Shown here: positions 43,304-52,834 of the stretch, in pieces | Position numbering within the stretch: position 1 is the stretch's first letter | Layout of the letters: the number at the start of each line of letters is the position of its first letter | DNA from: Halobacteriovoraceae bacterium | Lineage (GTDB): Bacteria; Bdellovibrionota; Bacteriovoracia; Bacteriovoracales; Bacteriovoracaceae | DNA: 64,000 bases | Assembly (NCBI GenBank): GCA_002713145.1 | Contig: PAVS01000005.1 | Span: forward strand, 186,001-250,000 | Reading direction: 5' to 3' | Made by a program: the position numbers and the translations under genes | Notes under the pieces: model-generated | What the model was told of the DNA's origin: nothing | The model's input: the letters and a program-made list of their open reading frames with translations, nothing else | The model's database searches: none

Positions 43304-44337
43304 TCAAAAAGCTTAGAGTACTTTTCAAGATTATTCTCTTTGAGTTTTTCTTTAGGAATAAATTTGAGCGCTGCTGAGTTTATACAATAGCGCATACCAG
43401 TAGGTTTGGGTCCATCGTTAAAGACGTGGCCTAGATGTGAGTCAGCATATCTTGATCTGACTTCAATCCTCTCCATGCCTAAAGTAGAATCGTGTTTCTC
43501 GATCACTAAATTTGGCTCTAGAGGCTTGGTAAACGAAGGCCAACCAGTACCCGATTTAAATTTATCTTGAGAGCTAAAAAGTGGTTCATTTGAAACAATA
43601 TCCACATAAATGCCTTCTTTTTTATGGTCCCAATATTTATTCTCAAATGGCTTTTCAGTAGCATCCTCTTGGGTGACTTGATACTGAATATCACTCAGTT
43701 TTTTCTTAAGCTCTTTTTGTGACAGTTTTTTATACTTTTCTTGATTTAAAAAAGTTTCTCCCTCTTTCCAGTACTTTTCAAGAAAATCATCTCTTCCACT
43801 GGCACTCCGGTAGTATTTGTACTTAGCTTTTGTGATCAAACTTTTTTTATAATAATCTTGGTGATACTCCTCAGCTTTATAAAAATTTTTAAATTCTATA
43901 AGAGGAGTAGAAACTTTTTTATCAAATTTTTTTAAATCCTGGAGGGTCTTTTTTGATCTCTCTGCAACTTTTTTTTGCTCATTGTTATGATAGAAAATTG
44001 CTGGTGAATATTGAAACCCTCTATCCACAAACTGCCCCTTATTGTCCGTTGGATTTATATTTTGCCAAAAGATCTCAACTAATCTCTCATAGCTCACCAA
44101 TTGAGGATCATAGATTATCTGCACTGCCTCACGGTGCTGAGTAGACCCACTTGAGACTTGCTTATAAGTGGGATTTTTTTTCTCGCCCCCACTATAGCCT
44201 GAGATGACTTCTTTCACTCCTACCAGTTTTTCAAAAGGAGGCTCCATACACCAAAAACACCCTCCAGCAAAAGTTGCTTTTTCCCACTTTGCATGAGCAC
44301 TGACACTAAGAATAAGCATGAAAAACAATAGACGCAT
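43300..44337 (-). CDS. msrAB: Exported bifunctional methionine sulfoxide reductase MsrAB
   Basis: A 345-residue fusion with a signal peptide (1-16). The MsrA domain (about 18-190) has its catalytic Cys27 in GGCFWC and the ISGYSGG segment. The MsrB domain (about 205-330) has SGTGWPSF and the catalytic Cys318 in MRYCINS; it lacks the two CxxC zinc pairs, so it is the zinc-free type. It would repair oxidised methionines in periplasmic proteins, with both R and S epimers covered. The ATG at 44337 follows AAGGAG; a frame extension upstream lies before that site. TATAAT is at 44357-44362 on the minus strand. Confidence 0.93.
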   Translation of the reverse strand: MRLLFFMLILSVSAHAKWEKATFAGGCFWCMEPPFEKLVGVKEVISGYSGGEKKNPTYKQVSSGSTQHREAVQIIYDPQLVSYERLVEIFWQNINPTDNKGQFVDRGFQYSPAIFYHNNEQKKVAERSKKTLQDLKKFDKKVSTPLIEFKNFYKAEEYHQDYYKKSLITKAKYKYYRSASGRDDFLEKYWKEGETFLNQEKYKKLSQKELKKKLSDIQYQVTQEDATEKPFENKYWDHKKEGIYVDIVSNEPLFSSQDKFKSGTGWPSFTKPLEPNLVIEKHDSTLGMERIEVRSRYADSHLGHVFNDGPKPTGMRYCINSAALKFIPKEKLKENNLEKYSKLFD

Positions 44338-44390
44338 GATAACTCCTTGATTATTCATTATAGCATCAATTAAAAATTTTCATGTTAGAT

Positions 44391-45893
44391 TTATGTAAGA
44401 TTTTTTGAAAGGGCCACTTTGATGCGAGTAAATTGACCTTCTACGCTGTCGATACTCATATTTCCACCGTGTAAATCGATGATTTCATTAACTAAATGCA
44501 TTCCGAGTCCAGTGCCCTCTCCCGTTGGCTTGGTGGTAAAAAAAGGATCATTAATTTTCAAAAGATCATCGGGTGAGATTCCAATACCATTATCTTCAAT
44601 TTCAATAAAAACAAAATTCTCGTTTTGATCCGTCTTGATTTTTATAAGTGGCTGAAAATCAGATTTTTCTGATTCTTTTTTCTTAAGGGCATAAAAAGCA
44701 TTATCGAGAATATTGATCAGAGCCCTGGATATATCCGGTAAAGAGAGTTTGATAGGTTTTATATCAGATAAGGAGAGCTCTGTTTTTACTTTGTTTTTCT
44801 CCATCATACTTGTGGAGTCAAAGTAGAATTGAATGGCTTCTTCAATGATGGCATTGATATTATGAAAAGCTAAATCTCGCTTGTGCTTGCGTGAGTGCAT
44901 GAGCATATTTTTGATGATGACATCAGCTCGATCAACATTTTTTTCTATAAACTGGCTGACTTTTTTTAGTTTTGTTTGTTCCGCCTCAAACCTTTGTGCG
45001 ATTTCTTTATTTACTTTAAACAACTCATCTCTGAAGTCATCAAAGCTTGTCACGCTGTCTTTTATTAAAAAATTATTATTTTTGATGATGTTCAGAGGAT
45101 TCTTAATTTCATGCGCAATACCTGCTGTAAGAGTCCCCACCATGGCCAATTTCTCTTTATTTATCACTTCTTGTTGAGCAACATCTAACTGCTTTGAAGT
45201 TTCATCAAGTTGAGAAGAAAGCAAGCTTGTTAATTGTAAGTATATTTTATGATTCACCATCACGGGAAATAAAACTGAAGCACAGTAGGTTAAAAAAAGA
45301 GCAAAGGAAAAGCCAAAAACAGAGAATCTTATATCTGTAAGAGGTCTTAAAAAAGGATAATCCAACAGGTGAATCCCCCACAGAAAGACGATGACTAAAA
45401 AAAGTCGATCCACACTTTTGATTTCGGAAGTATTTTCTTTTTCTGATTTTTTAGCATGCTTTATTTTTTTTACCCCTTGCCAAAAAACATAAAACTGAGG
45501 GGCGGTAACACCTACTCCTATAATGGCCCCTAAAAACCAAAACTCTCTAAAGCCTAGAAGGTAAAAAAGAACACTCAAAAAATAGCATAGAATAAGAAAA
45601 CCTAATTTCTTGCGCCAAGAATAAGAGAGCTCAAAAAGTCTTGCGGTTAATTCACCTAGGGCAATACTACTTAGACCAGCAAAAATAAAAGAAAAGTAAA
45701 GTTGTGCTGGACCTATCTCTCCTAGAAGTACATCTGAAGTAAAAAAGATAAATGCGCCACACCAAATGATGGTAGCGCAAAGGTAGTCAGTATTTTTATT
45801 GTAAATTCTATAGAGAGTAAGGGAGACGAAAATATCACAGAGCTGAACACAACCAAGTACGATTAATAAGACTGATAAAAATGTATGATCCAT
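44391..45893 (-). CDS. Membrane sensor histidine kinase
   Basis: A 500-residue kinase with about seven hydrophobic segments in residues 5-212, little periplasmic sequence, and a short coiled linker (222-250). The phosphoacceptor His261 lies in GIAHEIKNPLN. The ATPase domain has the N box LINILDNAFYAL, DNGIGIS and TGEGTGLGMHLV. It ends soon after the G2 box, with no receiver domain. No response regulator is adjacent, so it is an orphan here; the stand-alone receivers at 10.5 and 57.4 kb are possible but unproven partners. The start has no ribosome site and a promoter 6 nt upstream. Confidence 0.88.
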   Translation of the reverse strand: MDHTFLSVLLIVLGCVQLCDIFVSLTLYRIYNKNTDYLCATIIWCGAFIFFTSDVLLGEIGPAQLYFSFIFAGLSSIALGELTARLFELSYSWRKKLGFLILCYFLSVLFYLLGFREFWFLGAIIGVGVTAPQFYVFWQGVKKIKHAKKSEKENTSEIKSVDRLFLVIVFLWGIHLLDYPFLRPLTDIRFSVFGFSFALFLTYCASVLFPVMVNHKIYLQLTSLLSSQLDETSKQLDVAQQEVINKEKLAMVGTLTAGIAHEIKNPLNIIKNNNFLIKDSVTSFDDFRDELFKVNKEIAQRFEAEQTKLKKVSQFIEKNVDRADVIIKNMLMHSRKHKRDLAFHNINAIIEEAIQFYFDSTSMMEKNKVKTELSLSDIKPIKLSLPDISRALINILDNAFYALKKKESEKSDFQPLIKIKTDQNENFVFIEIEDNGIGISPDDLLKINDPFFTTKPTGEGTGLGMHLVNEIIDLHGGNMSIDSVEGQFTRIKVALSKNLT

Positions 45894-45899
45894 TAAATA

Positions 45900-45928
45900 A
45901 TCTTAGTTTTAACGTACTTAGTTGTAAA
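45900..45928 (-). promoter_or_regulatory. Candidate leaderless promoter of the histidine kinase gene
   Basis: On the minus strand TTTACA (45923-45928), exactly 17 nt, TAAGAT (45900-45905), then 6 nt to the ATG at 45893. No Shine-Dalgarno intervenes. Confidence 0.5.
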
Positions 45929-45946
45929 CTTAAGCTGTTTTTTTAA

Positions 45947-46660
45947 TTAAAAGTCTTCAATAAGCTGTGCTAGGTCAGGGTCATCAATAAATGGATTTCG
46001 ATTACCTTGAACTGTTTCAATAAAGTCATTTCTTGCTAACTCATCGCTATCAACAGGATCAATAAGATGCCACTGTCTTAGAAAAAACTCTTCATAAGCT
46101 GGAATACGCATATTATAGCGAAGGGCAAAGTAGAAAAGTGCTCTTGCTACATTTCCTTTATGCTCTTCAGGTGGTTCAAAACCTCTGGCTCCAGTTTGAG
46201 AAATAGTCCCAACTGAAGAAGCTTGACACTCATGAGAGAGAACTTGTCCATTTTTAAACTGATTAAAGTAATGATTGCCACGAGTCGAATTTGCTCTTGA
46301 ATTGGTTGGATACAAGTGATGCAAATCTGCTTTTTGATAGCTTCTACTTTCTGATCTATTAAATCGTGACTGAGGCCATGTATGCTCGATATTTATTTTG
46401 GTATGATCAGGCATAGTATTTGGAGATATTCTCTCTCTATACTGAATTAAACAGTAAACGTCCCTGACAAAGTATCCTTTATGATCTTGATCGAGGTGGA
46501 TATTCTGCATAACGTACTTACGAGACTGAGAATAACTTGTTAAAGGTCTATGACCGTCTAAAGTCATCTGCTTGATTTCTTCGCGATATTCGTCGAACAA
46601 AACTGTTCTGGCAAAACTCGCTGTACTCATCATGAGTAATACTAAGAGTAGTTTAGTCAT
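45947..46660 (-). CDS. endA: Secreted endonuclease I
   Basis: A 237-residue exported nuclease of the endonuclease I/NucM family (His-Me finger). After the signal peptide (1-17) come NIEHTWPQSRF, with the catalytic His, and DLHHLYPTNSRANSTRGN, with the metal-binding Asn. The mature protein is about 220 residues, the usual size. It would cut DNA in the periplasm or outside the cell, which would suit nutrient acquisition from another cell's DNA. CGGAGAAATTT precedes the ATG at 46660; the open frame continues upstream but without a better start. Confidence 0.9.
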   Translation of the reverse strand: MTKLLLVLLMMSTASFARTVLFDEYREEIKQMTLDGHRPLTSYSQSRKYVMQNIHLDQDHKGYFVRDVYCLIQYRERISPNTMPDHTKINIEHTWPQSRFNRSESRSYQKADLHHLYPTNSRANSTRGNHYFNQFKNGQVLSHECQASSVGTISQTGARGFEPPEEHKGNVARALFYFALRYNMRIPAYEEFFLRQWHLIDPVDSDELARNDFIETVQGNRNPFIDDPDLAQLIEDF

Positions 46661-46807
46661 AAATTTCTCCGGTTGATAAAAATTTACCGTGAAGCTTACG
46701 TTTTTAAAAGTAAAAATAATAAAAAAATTAAGTTTTACTAATAAAAGTTTAACGCATAGCAAATTTCAATATTTTCAGTTTTTTATAGGCACTTTTCTAT
46801 TTTAGTC

Positions 46808-46813
46808 TATAAT
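46808..46813 (+). promoter_or_regulatory. -10 hexamer 7 nt before the MipA-like start
   Basis: A perfect TATAAT ends 7 nt before the ATG at 46821, which lacks a ribosome site. I see no convincing -35 box. Consistent with a leaderless mRNA but weaker evidence than for aroF. Confidence 0.4.
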
Positions 46814-46820
46814 CTCATAC

Positions 46821-47660
46821 ATGTTTAAACTCCCCGTTATTTGCCTGCTCTTGCTTCCTTTTACTTTCATTACCGCCAAAGAGGCTAAACCTCTTTATGA
46901 ATGGGGTGTCGTTGGGGGGGTGGCGCGAACTCCTCACTACCCCGCAGCAGCAGATTCCAGCACTTATTATCTGACTTTTCCCTCTTTCATATACAGAGGG
47001 CTCACTTTTAGAAATGATGATAAAGGTTTCAGAGCTCGTTTTTTAACCACCACAAATCTAGATTTAGATTTAAGCTTTGGAGGCTCTTTTCCTGCTGATT
47101 CAGAAGACAATAAAGCACGCTCCGGCATGGATGACTTAGATCTTTTATTAGAATTCGGACCTAGGCTCAGTTATATTCTTCACAAAAACAATGGGCATGA
47201 GTGGGAGATTGAACTCCCTCTTCGTTATGTGTTTTCTACTGATTTTAATTTTACCAGTCATAGAGGTTATAGGCTGCAGCCTCAGTTGGATTATCGCTAT
47301 AAATTCTTTGAGTATTTTATCTTGAGTATGGGGTATAAGCTTAATTATGCCACGGAGAAACTTTCTGATTATTTTTATGAAGTAGATGATAAGGATATTA
47401 TTCCTAATATTCGTGAACGTTATAACGCATCTGCAGGGTATATAGGACAAGATTTATCAGTCAGCTTCATGGTGAGGTACTTTAAGTTTTTTGGCATTAT
47501 AGGAGTGAGAACAAGTCAATATCACGATGCAAGTAATGAAGAGTCTCCTCTCTTTAAATCAAGAGAAAACTCATCAACGTTTATTGCTTTTAATTATTTT
47601 TTCTATGCTTCAGAAGAAAAGGCTCCGAAAAACAAATACCTTAGAACGCCCACCCAATAA
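46821..47660 (+). CDS. MipA/OmpV family outer-membrane protein
   Basis: A 279-residue exported protein (signal peptide 1-19). The mature N-terminus WGVVGGVARTPHYPAA and the later RGLTFRNDDKGFRARF match the MipA/OmpV family, whose members are outer-membrane barrels, one of which scaffolds murein enzymes in E. coli. Alternating beta pattern continues to the end. The final 20 bp overlap a convergent barrel-type gene. No ribosome site precedes the ATG. Confidence 0.8.
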   Translation: MFKLPVICLLLLPFTFITAKEAKPLYEWGVVGGVARTPHYPAAADSSTYYLTFPSFIYRGLTFRNDDKGFRARFLTTTNLDLDLSFGGSFPADSEDNKARSGMDDLDLLLEFGPRLSYILHKNNGHEWEIELPLRYVFSTDFNFTSHRGYRLQPQLDYRYKFFEYFILSMGYKLNYATEKLSDYFYEVDDKDIIPNIRERYNASAGYIGQDLSVSFMVRYFKFFGIIGVRTSQYHDASNEESPLFKSRENSSTFIAFNYFFYASEEKAPKNKYLRTPTQ

Positions 47661-48186
47661 AAAGTTCAACTCCCCAGGTTCCAAAGGCAGGAACATTTTC
47701 TTTTTGAGTGTTACCGTTATCATCTTCGAGTTCAACCTCGTCACCGAAATCGTAAACACCTAAGAACCCTCCGAGGGCCACATTAAAATGATCCCACTGC
47801 CAATGATGACCGAATTGCCCTATGAGTCCTAGGGAACTAATTGATCCAGAAAATTCTTCATCGTCAATTTCAGAAGTTAAATCCATATTAAGTTGAGAGA
47901 TCTGTCCCCCAGCATAGTAGCCTTGTTCAAAAGCTTTATTCCACCAATAATCAAATCGCACATGTCCTTCGGTCGCTTTAAAGTCTACATCGAGAAGAGT
48001 TGTCTCCCAAAGCGTCCCCCCTACTCCTAAGGACCAATTATCAACCAAAGCATATTGTGCTTCTAAATTATTTGACCCCATGAGCAGTCCAATAGGATTT
48101 GTCCTGACATTGATATTATGTGCGTGAACAGTAAATGATGACAGACACAGAATGAGAAAAAAAACCTTATATTTAAGATTCATCAT
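47641..48186 (-). CDS. Small outer-membrane beta-barrel-like protein
   Basis: A 181-residue exported protein (signal peptide 1-22). The mature part begins NINVRTNPIGLLMGSNNLEAQYAL and shows eight or so short amphipathic strands, ending in FIGWAF with the terminal Phe expected for outer-membrane barrels. It resembles DUF3575-like proteins. Its ATG overlaps the upp stop (ATGA), so it is translated with the uracil operon; it could help uptake of a nucleobase or nucleoside, but nothing in the sequence shows that. Confidence 0.65.
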   Translation of the reverse strand: MMNLKYKVFFLILCLSSFTVHAHNINVRTNPIGLLMGSNNLEAQYALVDNWSLGVGGTLWETTLLDVDFKATEGHVRFDYWWNKAFEQGYYAGGQISQLNMDLTSEIDDEEFSGSISSLGLIGQFGHHWQWDHFNVALGGFLGVYDFGDEVELEDDNGNTQKENVPAFGTWGVELFIGWAF

Positions 48187-48812
48187 TTGGTTCCAAACAA
48201 CCTATCACCAGCATCCCCTATCCCAGGAACCAGATAACCTTTATCATTAATTTCTTCATTCCCTTTAAGAGTATAGATATCGACATCAGGATGAAATTCA
48301 TGCACACGTTTCACACCAGAAGGACAAGTGAGCATGGTCAGTAATTTAATCTTACCTACTTCATATTGTTTTAATCGATCAATACTGGCAACGGCAGTAT
48401 CACCTGTGGCAAGCAGGGGATCTAATAACAAGATCGTCTTATCTTTAACATCCGTAGGAAGTTTAAAATAATACTCGACAGTGTTATTAATAAACTTATC
48501 GCGATAAATTCCAATATGTCCTGATTGGCTAAAAGGAAGCACTTCCAACATCGATTCCAGCATCCCATTTCCTGCACGCATAATAGAGACAATGACCGGT
48601 GGTCTCGTTACTTTTCGTACATTTGCTTTTGAGAGAGGAGACTCTACGGTGCAATCTTCAAGTTCTATATCTCTTGTTGCTTCAAAACCTAAAAACTTAG
48701 TCAGTTCTCTGATAATATTTCTAAATTCTGCAGACCCGGTATTTTTGTCTCTCAAAAATGCAAGCTTATGTTCAATAAGAGGGTGTTCAATTTGAATTAA
48801 TTTTTTACTCAT
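48183..48812 (-). CDS. upp: Uracil phosphoribosyltransferase
   Basis: A 209-residue enzyme making UMP from uracil and PRPP. The PRPP loop reads LLLDPLLATGDTAVASID (near 128-145) and the uracil-binding C-terminal region PGIGDAGDRLFGTK is complete. Besides salvage, UPRT is required in the URC pathway, where uracil is first turned into UMP. It follows urc4 by 19 nt, which supports that second role. Confidence 0.93.
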   Translation of the reverse strand: MSKKLIQIEHPLIEHKLAFLRDKNTGSAEFRNIIRELTKFLGFEATRDIELEDCTVESPLSKANVRKVTRPPVIVSIMRAGNGMLESMLEVLPFSQSGHIGIYRDKFINNTVEYYFKLPTDVKDKTILLLDPLLATGDTAVASIDRLKQYEVGKIKLLTMLTCPSGVKRVHEFHPDVDIYTLKGNEEINDKGYLVPGIGDAGDRLFGTK

Positions 48813-48831
48813 ATCTCTATTTCCTTATGAC

Positions 48832-50037
48832 TTAAAATACTGTTCCATCACTTTCAAGTTTCAGTGGAGGAGAGCTATCACTTCTTTTTTGTTTCGCTAA
48901 TTTTCTACCGGCCCACCAAGTACCACCTTCTAACACTTTGGCCAAGGGAAAATCAGCAGGAGATTTTTGTAATCGGTTTTGAACTAATTGACCAATACGA
49001 TCTAAGAGTTGAATCGTCAGAGCACGCCATTCAATGATCAGATCACTTTGAGGAAGATGGGACTGATTCAAAAGAGAAGGATCTTTTAATTCTATAACGC
49101 CGAAATCTAGAAACAATCCTCCATTTCTATATTCTGCAAGACCTGTTAATTCTTCTGCCCCACTCACACTCAATCCCGCTTCTTCTATGGGGCCGACTAA
49201 AGAATAGGTTAACCACTGTGAGAGCTTATGAAAGCAAACAACTGACTGAGCGGAGAAATCTCCAAAGCTAGAGTAATGCCAAACATCTCCAAGATTTACC
49301 CCATGTGATTGTATTCGGCCAGGCCAGATACTTCCAAGGCCTTTTAAGACCACTTCTAAAATATCTTGGACTTTAAATTGATCACCCTTATGAGCGATAA
49401 GATAATCAATCATCCCTCCTGGTCTATCTCCGGGAAAATACTTATTGTCTTTTACAGTTTCCCCTAATTTTTGAATAAGAGCGACTCTGCCTTGCACACC
49501 AACGAGTGGATTGTTCTCATCGACTTGAAAACCTTTTTCAAGTGTCTCTTTACTGAATGCTTGCAAACCTTTGGCGTCTGCTAAACATTCATTTTTCTCT
49601 GAAAAACTACCTTCGAGAAAAAGGTGAAAGCTTGCCACCGCTAACCCTTCTGATCGATTATAAACTTTATCAATTTCTTTATAACTCCACTCAGGTCCAG
49701 CTCCAGCATCTAAAAGTACTGACGTGATGGCCAATTCAATCTTACGACGAGCTTTTTCTAAAGAATCACATTGAGCGACTTTATCATCAAAGAGCTTTAT
49801 GCGATCAACTCCGCCTACTTGAAAATGTCCCCAACGAGAGTGAAAAGGAATTTTTAAACTAGGATAGTTTTTATAAATAACATCCAAAACAAAATCAGCA
49901 CAATCATTGAGTTTATTTTCATGGACTTTGAAATGAGTGCCACCTTCTAATGCGTTTTTATAAACTGCAGCTGTTGTGTCTCTAATGGCTTGAGGAGTGA
50001 GAAGATACTCAACATCTTCTTTAGTTAAATCAGTCAT
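48832..50037 (-). CDS. DUF1688 protein, Urc4-like uracil catabolism factor
   Basis: A 401-residue cytoplasmic protein of the DUF1688 family, recognisable from SRWGHFQVGGVDR, LDAGAGPEWSYKE, RSEGLAVASFHLF and GDRPGGMIDYL. The yeast member Urc4 is needed for uracil breakdown through the URC pathway, though its exact reaction is not firmly settled to my knowledge. The start overlaps urc1 by 8 nt. The pairing of DUF1688 with a GTP cyclohydrolase II-like gene and upp is the hallmark of the bacterial URC cluster. Confidence 0.85.
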   Translation of the reverse strand: MTDLTKEDVEYLLTPQAIRDTTAAVYKNALEGGTHFKVHENKLNDCADFVLDVIYKNYPSLKIPFHSRWGHFQVGGVDRIKLFDDKVAQCDSLEKARRKIELAITSVLLDAGAGPEWSYKEIDKVYNRSEGLAVASFHLFLEGSFSEKNECLADAKGLQAFSKETLEKGFQVDENNPLVGVQGRVALIQKLGETVKDNKYFPGDRPGGMIDYLIAHKGDQFKVQDILEVVLKGLGSIWPGRIQSHGVNLGDVWHYSSFGDFSAQSVVCFHKLSQWLTYSLVGPIEEAGLSVSGAEELTGLAEYRNGGLFLDFGVIELKDPSLLNQSHLPQSDLIIEWRALTIQLLDRIGQLVQNRLQKSPADFPLAKVLEGGTWWAGRKLAKQKRSDSSPPLKLESDGTVF

Positions 50038-51289
50038 CTAGTTTACGTCCCTGTACATTTTGTAATTCTTTTTCATCTTTTACTTCACCGGCGGTAAAAT
50101 AACCTGCCGCTTTTTTAGCTTCAATTTCAACTTGAGCATCAGCAGGAATTAATTCTTCTGGTATCGAAAGTCTATTCACTACTTCAATACCAGCAGCTTT
50201 AATAGCATCGTATTTCATATTGCTCATCGAATGGAGGTTGTGAATTTTTTTAACACCTAAAAAATTGAGAGTGTCGGGCATGAACTCTTGGAACCTGGCA
50301 TCTTGAACACCTGCCACACATTCAGTTCGATAGAAATAATTTTTAGCTGAATCACCACCTTCTTGTCTTTTTCGAGCGTTATAGACCATAAACTTAGTCA
50401 CTTCTCCTAGAGCACGCCCTTCTTTTCTAAAATAAACAATCAGTCCCACTCCACCACGTTGTGCGGTTCTTGCAGCATCTTCAATTCCCCAAGTAAGGTA
50501 AGGCCTACAAGTACAGATATCAGAGCCGAAAACATCACTTCCATTACATTCATCATGCACTCTACAAGTGAGTTCTATCTCTGGATTTTGTAAATCATCG
50601 GGATTACCAAAGACATAAGCAGTCGTACTTCCGATAGGAGGAAGTAGAATTTTTAAATCAGGTCTTGTGACTAACTCAGGAAACATTCCTCCTGTTTCTT
50701 GAAAAAGAATTTTTCGGAGTTCTCCTTCGTCAATTTTCAATCTTTTCGCCATACCTGGAAGATACCAAACTGGCTCGAGAGCAATTTTAGTACATTTAAC
50801 AGAACCATCTTCTTTGACCACTTTTCCATCCACTTTAAGTTTTCCAGCTTTTACAGCTTCTTGAACTTCGGGGATGTGCAGGTGTGCCTGAGTCACAGCA
50901 ATGGAAGGTTTAATATTAAAACCTTTGTCTAAATAATCTTTGAAATGAATATTGACATCCGCACCAAATGGGTCGATAGAGACAATTTTATCTTCTTCAA
51001 ACCAAGCTGGATTTGGTTTCACTTGGTAAGTTCCTTCCGTATTGGCCAACTCAGGACGATGATCCTTAGGAAAAGCGCCTGATGCTATTGAGAGAGCTCT
51101 ATAAACAGTGTAAGAGCCAGAATGTGATCCAATAGCATTACGATTTTGTTTATCAGAAATCGTTGCGATCACTGGTCCACGTTCTTTGGGATCTTTTGCT
51201 CCCCAATTGATAGGTGGTGTATCTTTAAAAATTTGATTTGCATGTGAAGTCAAAACTACATGTGATGTGCGCTTCATTTCTTCGGCCAT
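50030..51289 (-). CDS. GTP cyclohydrolase II-like Urc1 protein
   Basis: A 419-residue protein. The C-terminal half (about 215-385) is RibA-like: zinc ligands Cys248, Cys259 and Cys261 (ECNGSDVFGSDICTC), and FRKEGRALGEVTK in place of the RibA RQEGRGIGL motif. The N-terminal 200 residues are an extra domain not found in riboflavin enzymes but typical of Urc1 (FGADVNIHFKDYLDKG and others). Urc1 acts on a uracil nucleotide early in the URC pathway instead of on GTP. It follows mmsA by 13 nt and overlaps urc4. A riboflavin role is unlikely because no other rib gene is near. Confidence 0.85.
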   Translation of the reverse strand: MAEEMKRTSHVVLTSHANQIFKDTPPINWGAKDPKERGPVIATISDKQNRNAIGSHSGSYTVYRALSIASGAFPKDHRPELANTEGTYQVKPNPAWFEEDKIVSIDPFGADVNIHFKDYLDKGFNIKPSIAVTQAHLHIPEVQEAVKAGKLKVDGKVVKEDGSVKCTKIALEPVWYLPGMAKRLKIDEGELRKILFQETGGMFPELVTRPDLKILLPPIGSTTAYVFGNPDDLQNPEIELTCRVHDECNGSDVFGSDICTCRPYLTWGIEDAARTAQRGGVGLIVYFRKEGRALGEVTKFMVYNARKRQEGGDSAKNYFYRTECVAGVQDARFQEFMPDTLNFLGVKKIHNLHSMSNMKYDAIKAAGIEVVNRLSIPEELIPADAQVEIEAKKAAGYFTAGEVKDEKELQNVQGRKLDD

Positions 51290-51302
51290 AATATATTCCT
51301 TT

Positions 51303-52778
51303 TTAAGACATCCAATTCGAGTCTTTTTGCATTTCCCATTTTGTCGTTACTTTTTTTACATCGGTCCAAAAATCTAAGGAATGATCTCCCGTTATATCTC
51401 CGTGTCCAAACTTTGAAGCTTTCACCCCTCCAAAGCTAAAAGGCTCTCTGGGAACAGGCACACCGATATTGACGCCAAACATTCCACACTCAGCATGAGC
51501 AGCTACATATTCGGCCATAGGACCTGAGCTGGTGAAGACACTCGCTGCATTTCCATAGACACTTGAATTTTGAATTTCGATTGCTTCAGTCACATTTTTA
51601 CATCTAATAATTGAAAGTATGGGACCAAAAAGTTCAGAACATGCGGCTACACTTCCAGGAGCTACATTATCTAAGATAGTAGGCCCTATCCAATGACCTT
51701 CCCTCATATCACTTGGCTTTTTTGACTCCCGACCGTCTAAAATGAGAGTGGCTCCATCTTTAACCGCATCTTCTATCGCTTGATATAAGAAGTCACATTG
51801 TTCACGTGTGATAATAGCACCCATCGACTCTCCTAAAACTTGAGATTGAGCGCGCTCTTTAATCTTTTCAATATGTTTATCCACTTCCCCTACCGCTAAA
51901 AGAACAGATGCGGCCATACATCTTTGACCAGCACAACCTGTAAAGGAATCTGAGATCCCCATCCCTGTTACATCTAAATCAGCATCAGGCAGGAGAATAA
52001 TATGATTTTTAGCGCCCCCTAAACAAAGAGCTCTTTTATTGTGAGCCGTTGCACTTTTATAGACGATCTCTGCGACTTTAGTTGACCCTACAAAAGCCAC
52101 AGCTTTTATATCAGGGTGAGTGGTGATCATCTCGACCACCTCTTTTTCACCTTGGGCTACGGTGAGAATACCACTAGGAAGACCTGCTTCAGCAAAAGCA
52201 TCTGCTACGAACTTACTCGTGAGTGGTGTTTTTTCACTAGGCTTCCAGACATAAGCATTTCCCAAAACGATGGCGATGGGTATCGTCCACATCGGCACCA
52301 TAGCAGGAAAATTAAAAGGAGTGATACTCCCTACAACCCCAAGAGGCTCTCTTCGGTATTCACAAAAAACACCTCGGCTGACTTCCATTTTTCCACCAAT
52401 ATCTGAGTTTTGCAGGGAAAGAGCATATTCAAGAACTTCAATTCCTTTCATCAAACCGGCGCGAGCTTCATTGATCGTTTTACCATTTTCAAGGGCCACA
52501 ATATGAGAGATTTTATCTTGGTCGCGTAATAAGATATTTCTAAAATTAAAAAGGACGGCTGATCTCGCTTTTAGAGGGGTTTGCGCCCATTGTTTTTGAG
52601 CTGATTTTGCCGAATCAACGGCCGAGTTAAAATCATCTTTATTTATATAAAAGACTTCCCCACAGTTTTTTCCAGTATAAGGACTGATCACTGGCCTTGT
52701 TTCACCTGCTGACTTTTGCCACTTCCCTGCGATGAAGTTTTGAGCTTGATGATTTGTCTGAGATGTATCTAATTGCAT
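51303..52778 (-). CDS. mmsA: Methylmalonate/malonate-semialdehyde dehydrogenase (CoA-acylating)
   Basis: Aldehyde dehydrogenase of 491 residues. The GVVGSITPFNFPAMVPMWTIPIAI region and the nucleophile Cys287 in GCAGQRCMAAS are typical of MmsA/IolA, which turn malonate or methylmalonate semialdehyde plus CoA into acetyl- or propionyl-CoA. First gene of the probable URC operon; the C3 product of URC degradation could be oxidised to malonate semialdehyde or arise as it, so this enzyme would feed acetyl-CoA. Valine or inositol breakdown is the alternative, but no such genes are adjacent. ACGGAG precedes the ATG. Confidence 0.88.
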   Translation of the reverse strand: MQLDTSQTNHQAQNFIAGKWQKSAGETRPVISPYTGKNCGEVFYINKDDFNSAVDSAKSAQKQWAQTPLKARSAVLFNFRNILLRDQDKISHIVALENGKTINEARAGLMKGIEVLEYALSLQNSDIGGKMEVSRGVFCEYRREPLGVVGSITPFNFPAMVPMWTIPIAIVLGNAYVWKPSEKTPLTSKFVADAFAEAGLPSGILTVAQGEKEVVEMITTHPDIKAVAFVGSTKVAEIVYKSATAHNKRALCLGGAKNHIILLPDADLDVTGMGISDSFTGCAGQRCMAASVLLAVGEVDKHIEKIKERAQSQVLGESMGAIITREQCDFLYQAIEDAVKDGATLILDGRESKKPSDMREGHWIGPTILDNVAPGSVAACSELFGPILSIIRCKNVTEAIEIQNSSVYGNAASVFTSSGPMAEYVAAHAECGMFGVNIGVPVPREPFSFGGVKASKFGHGDITGDHSLDFWTDVKKVTTKWEMQKDSNWMS

Positions 52779-52834
52779 AAAGTCTCCGTAATTAAAAAAC
52801 TATTATGTTATAGATAAAGCAGGAACTTGATAAG

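Noticed and set aside
44357..44362. TATAAT upstream of msrAB as a full promoter
   Set aside because: The -10 hexamer is good but no -35 box was found at 15-19 nt, so it is only mentioned under the gene.
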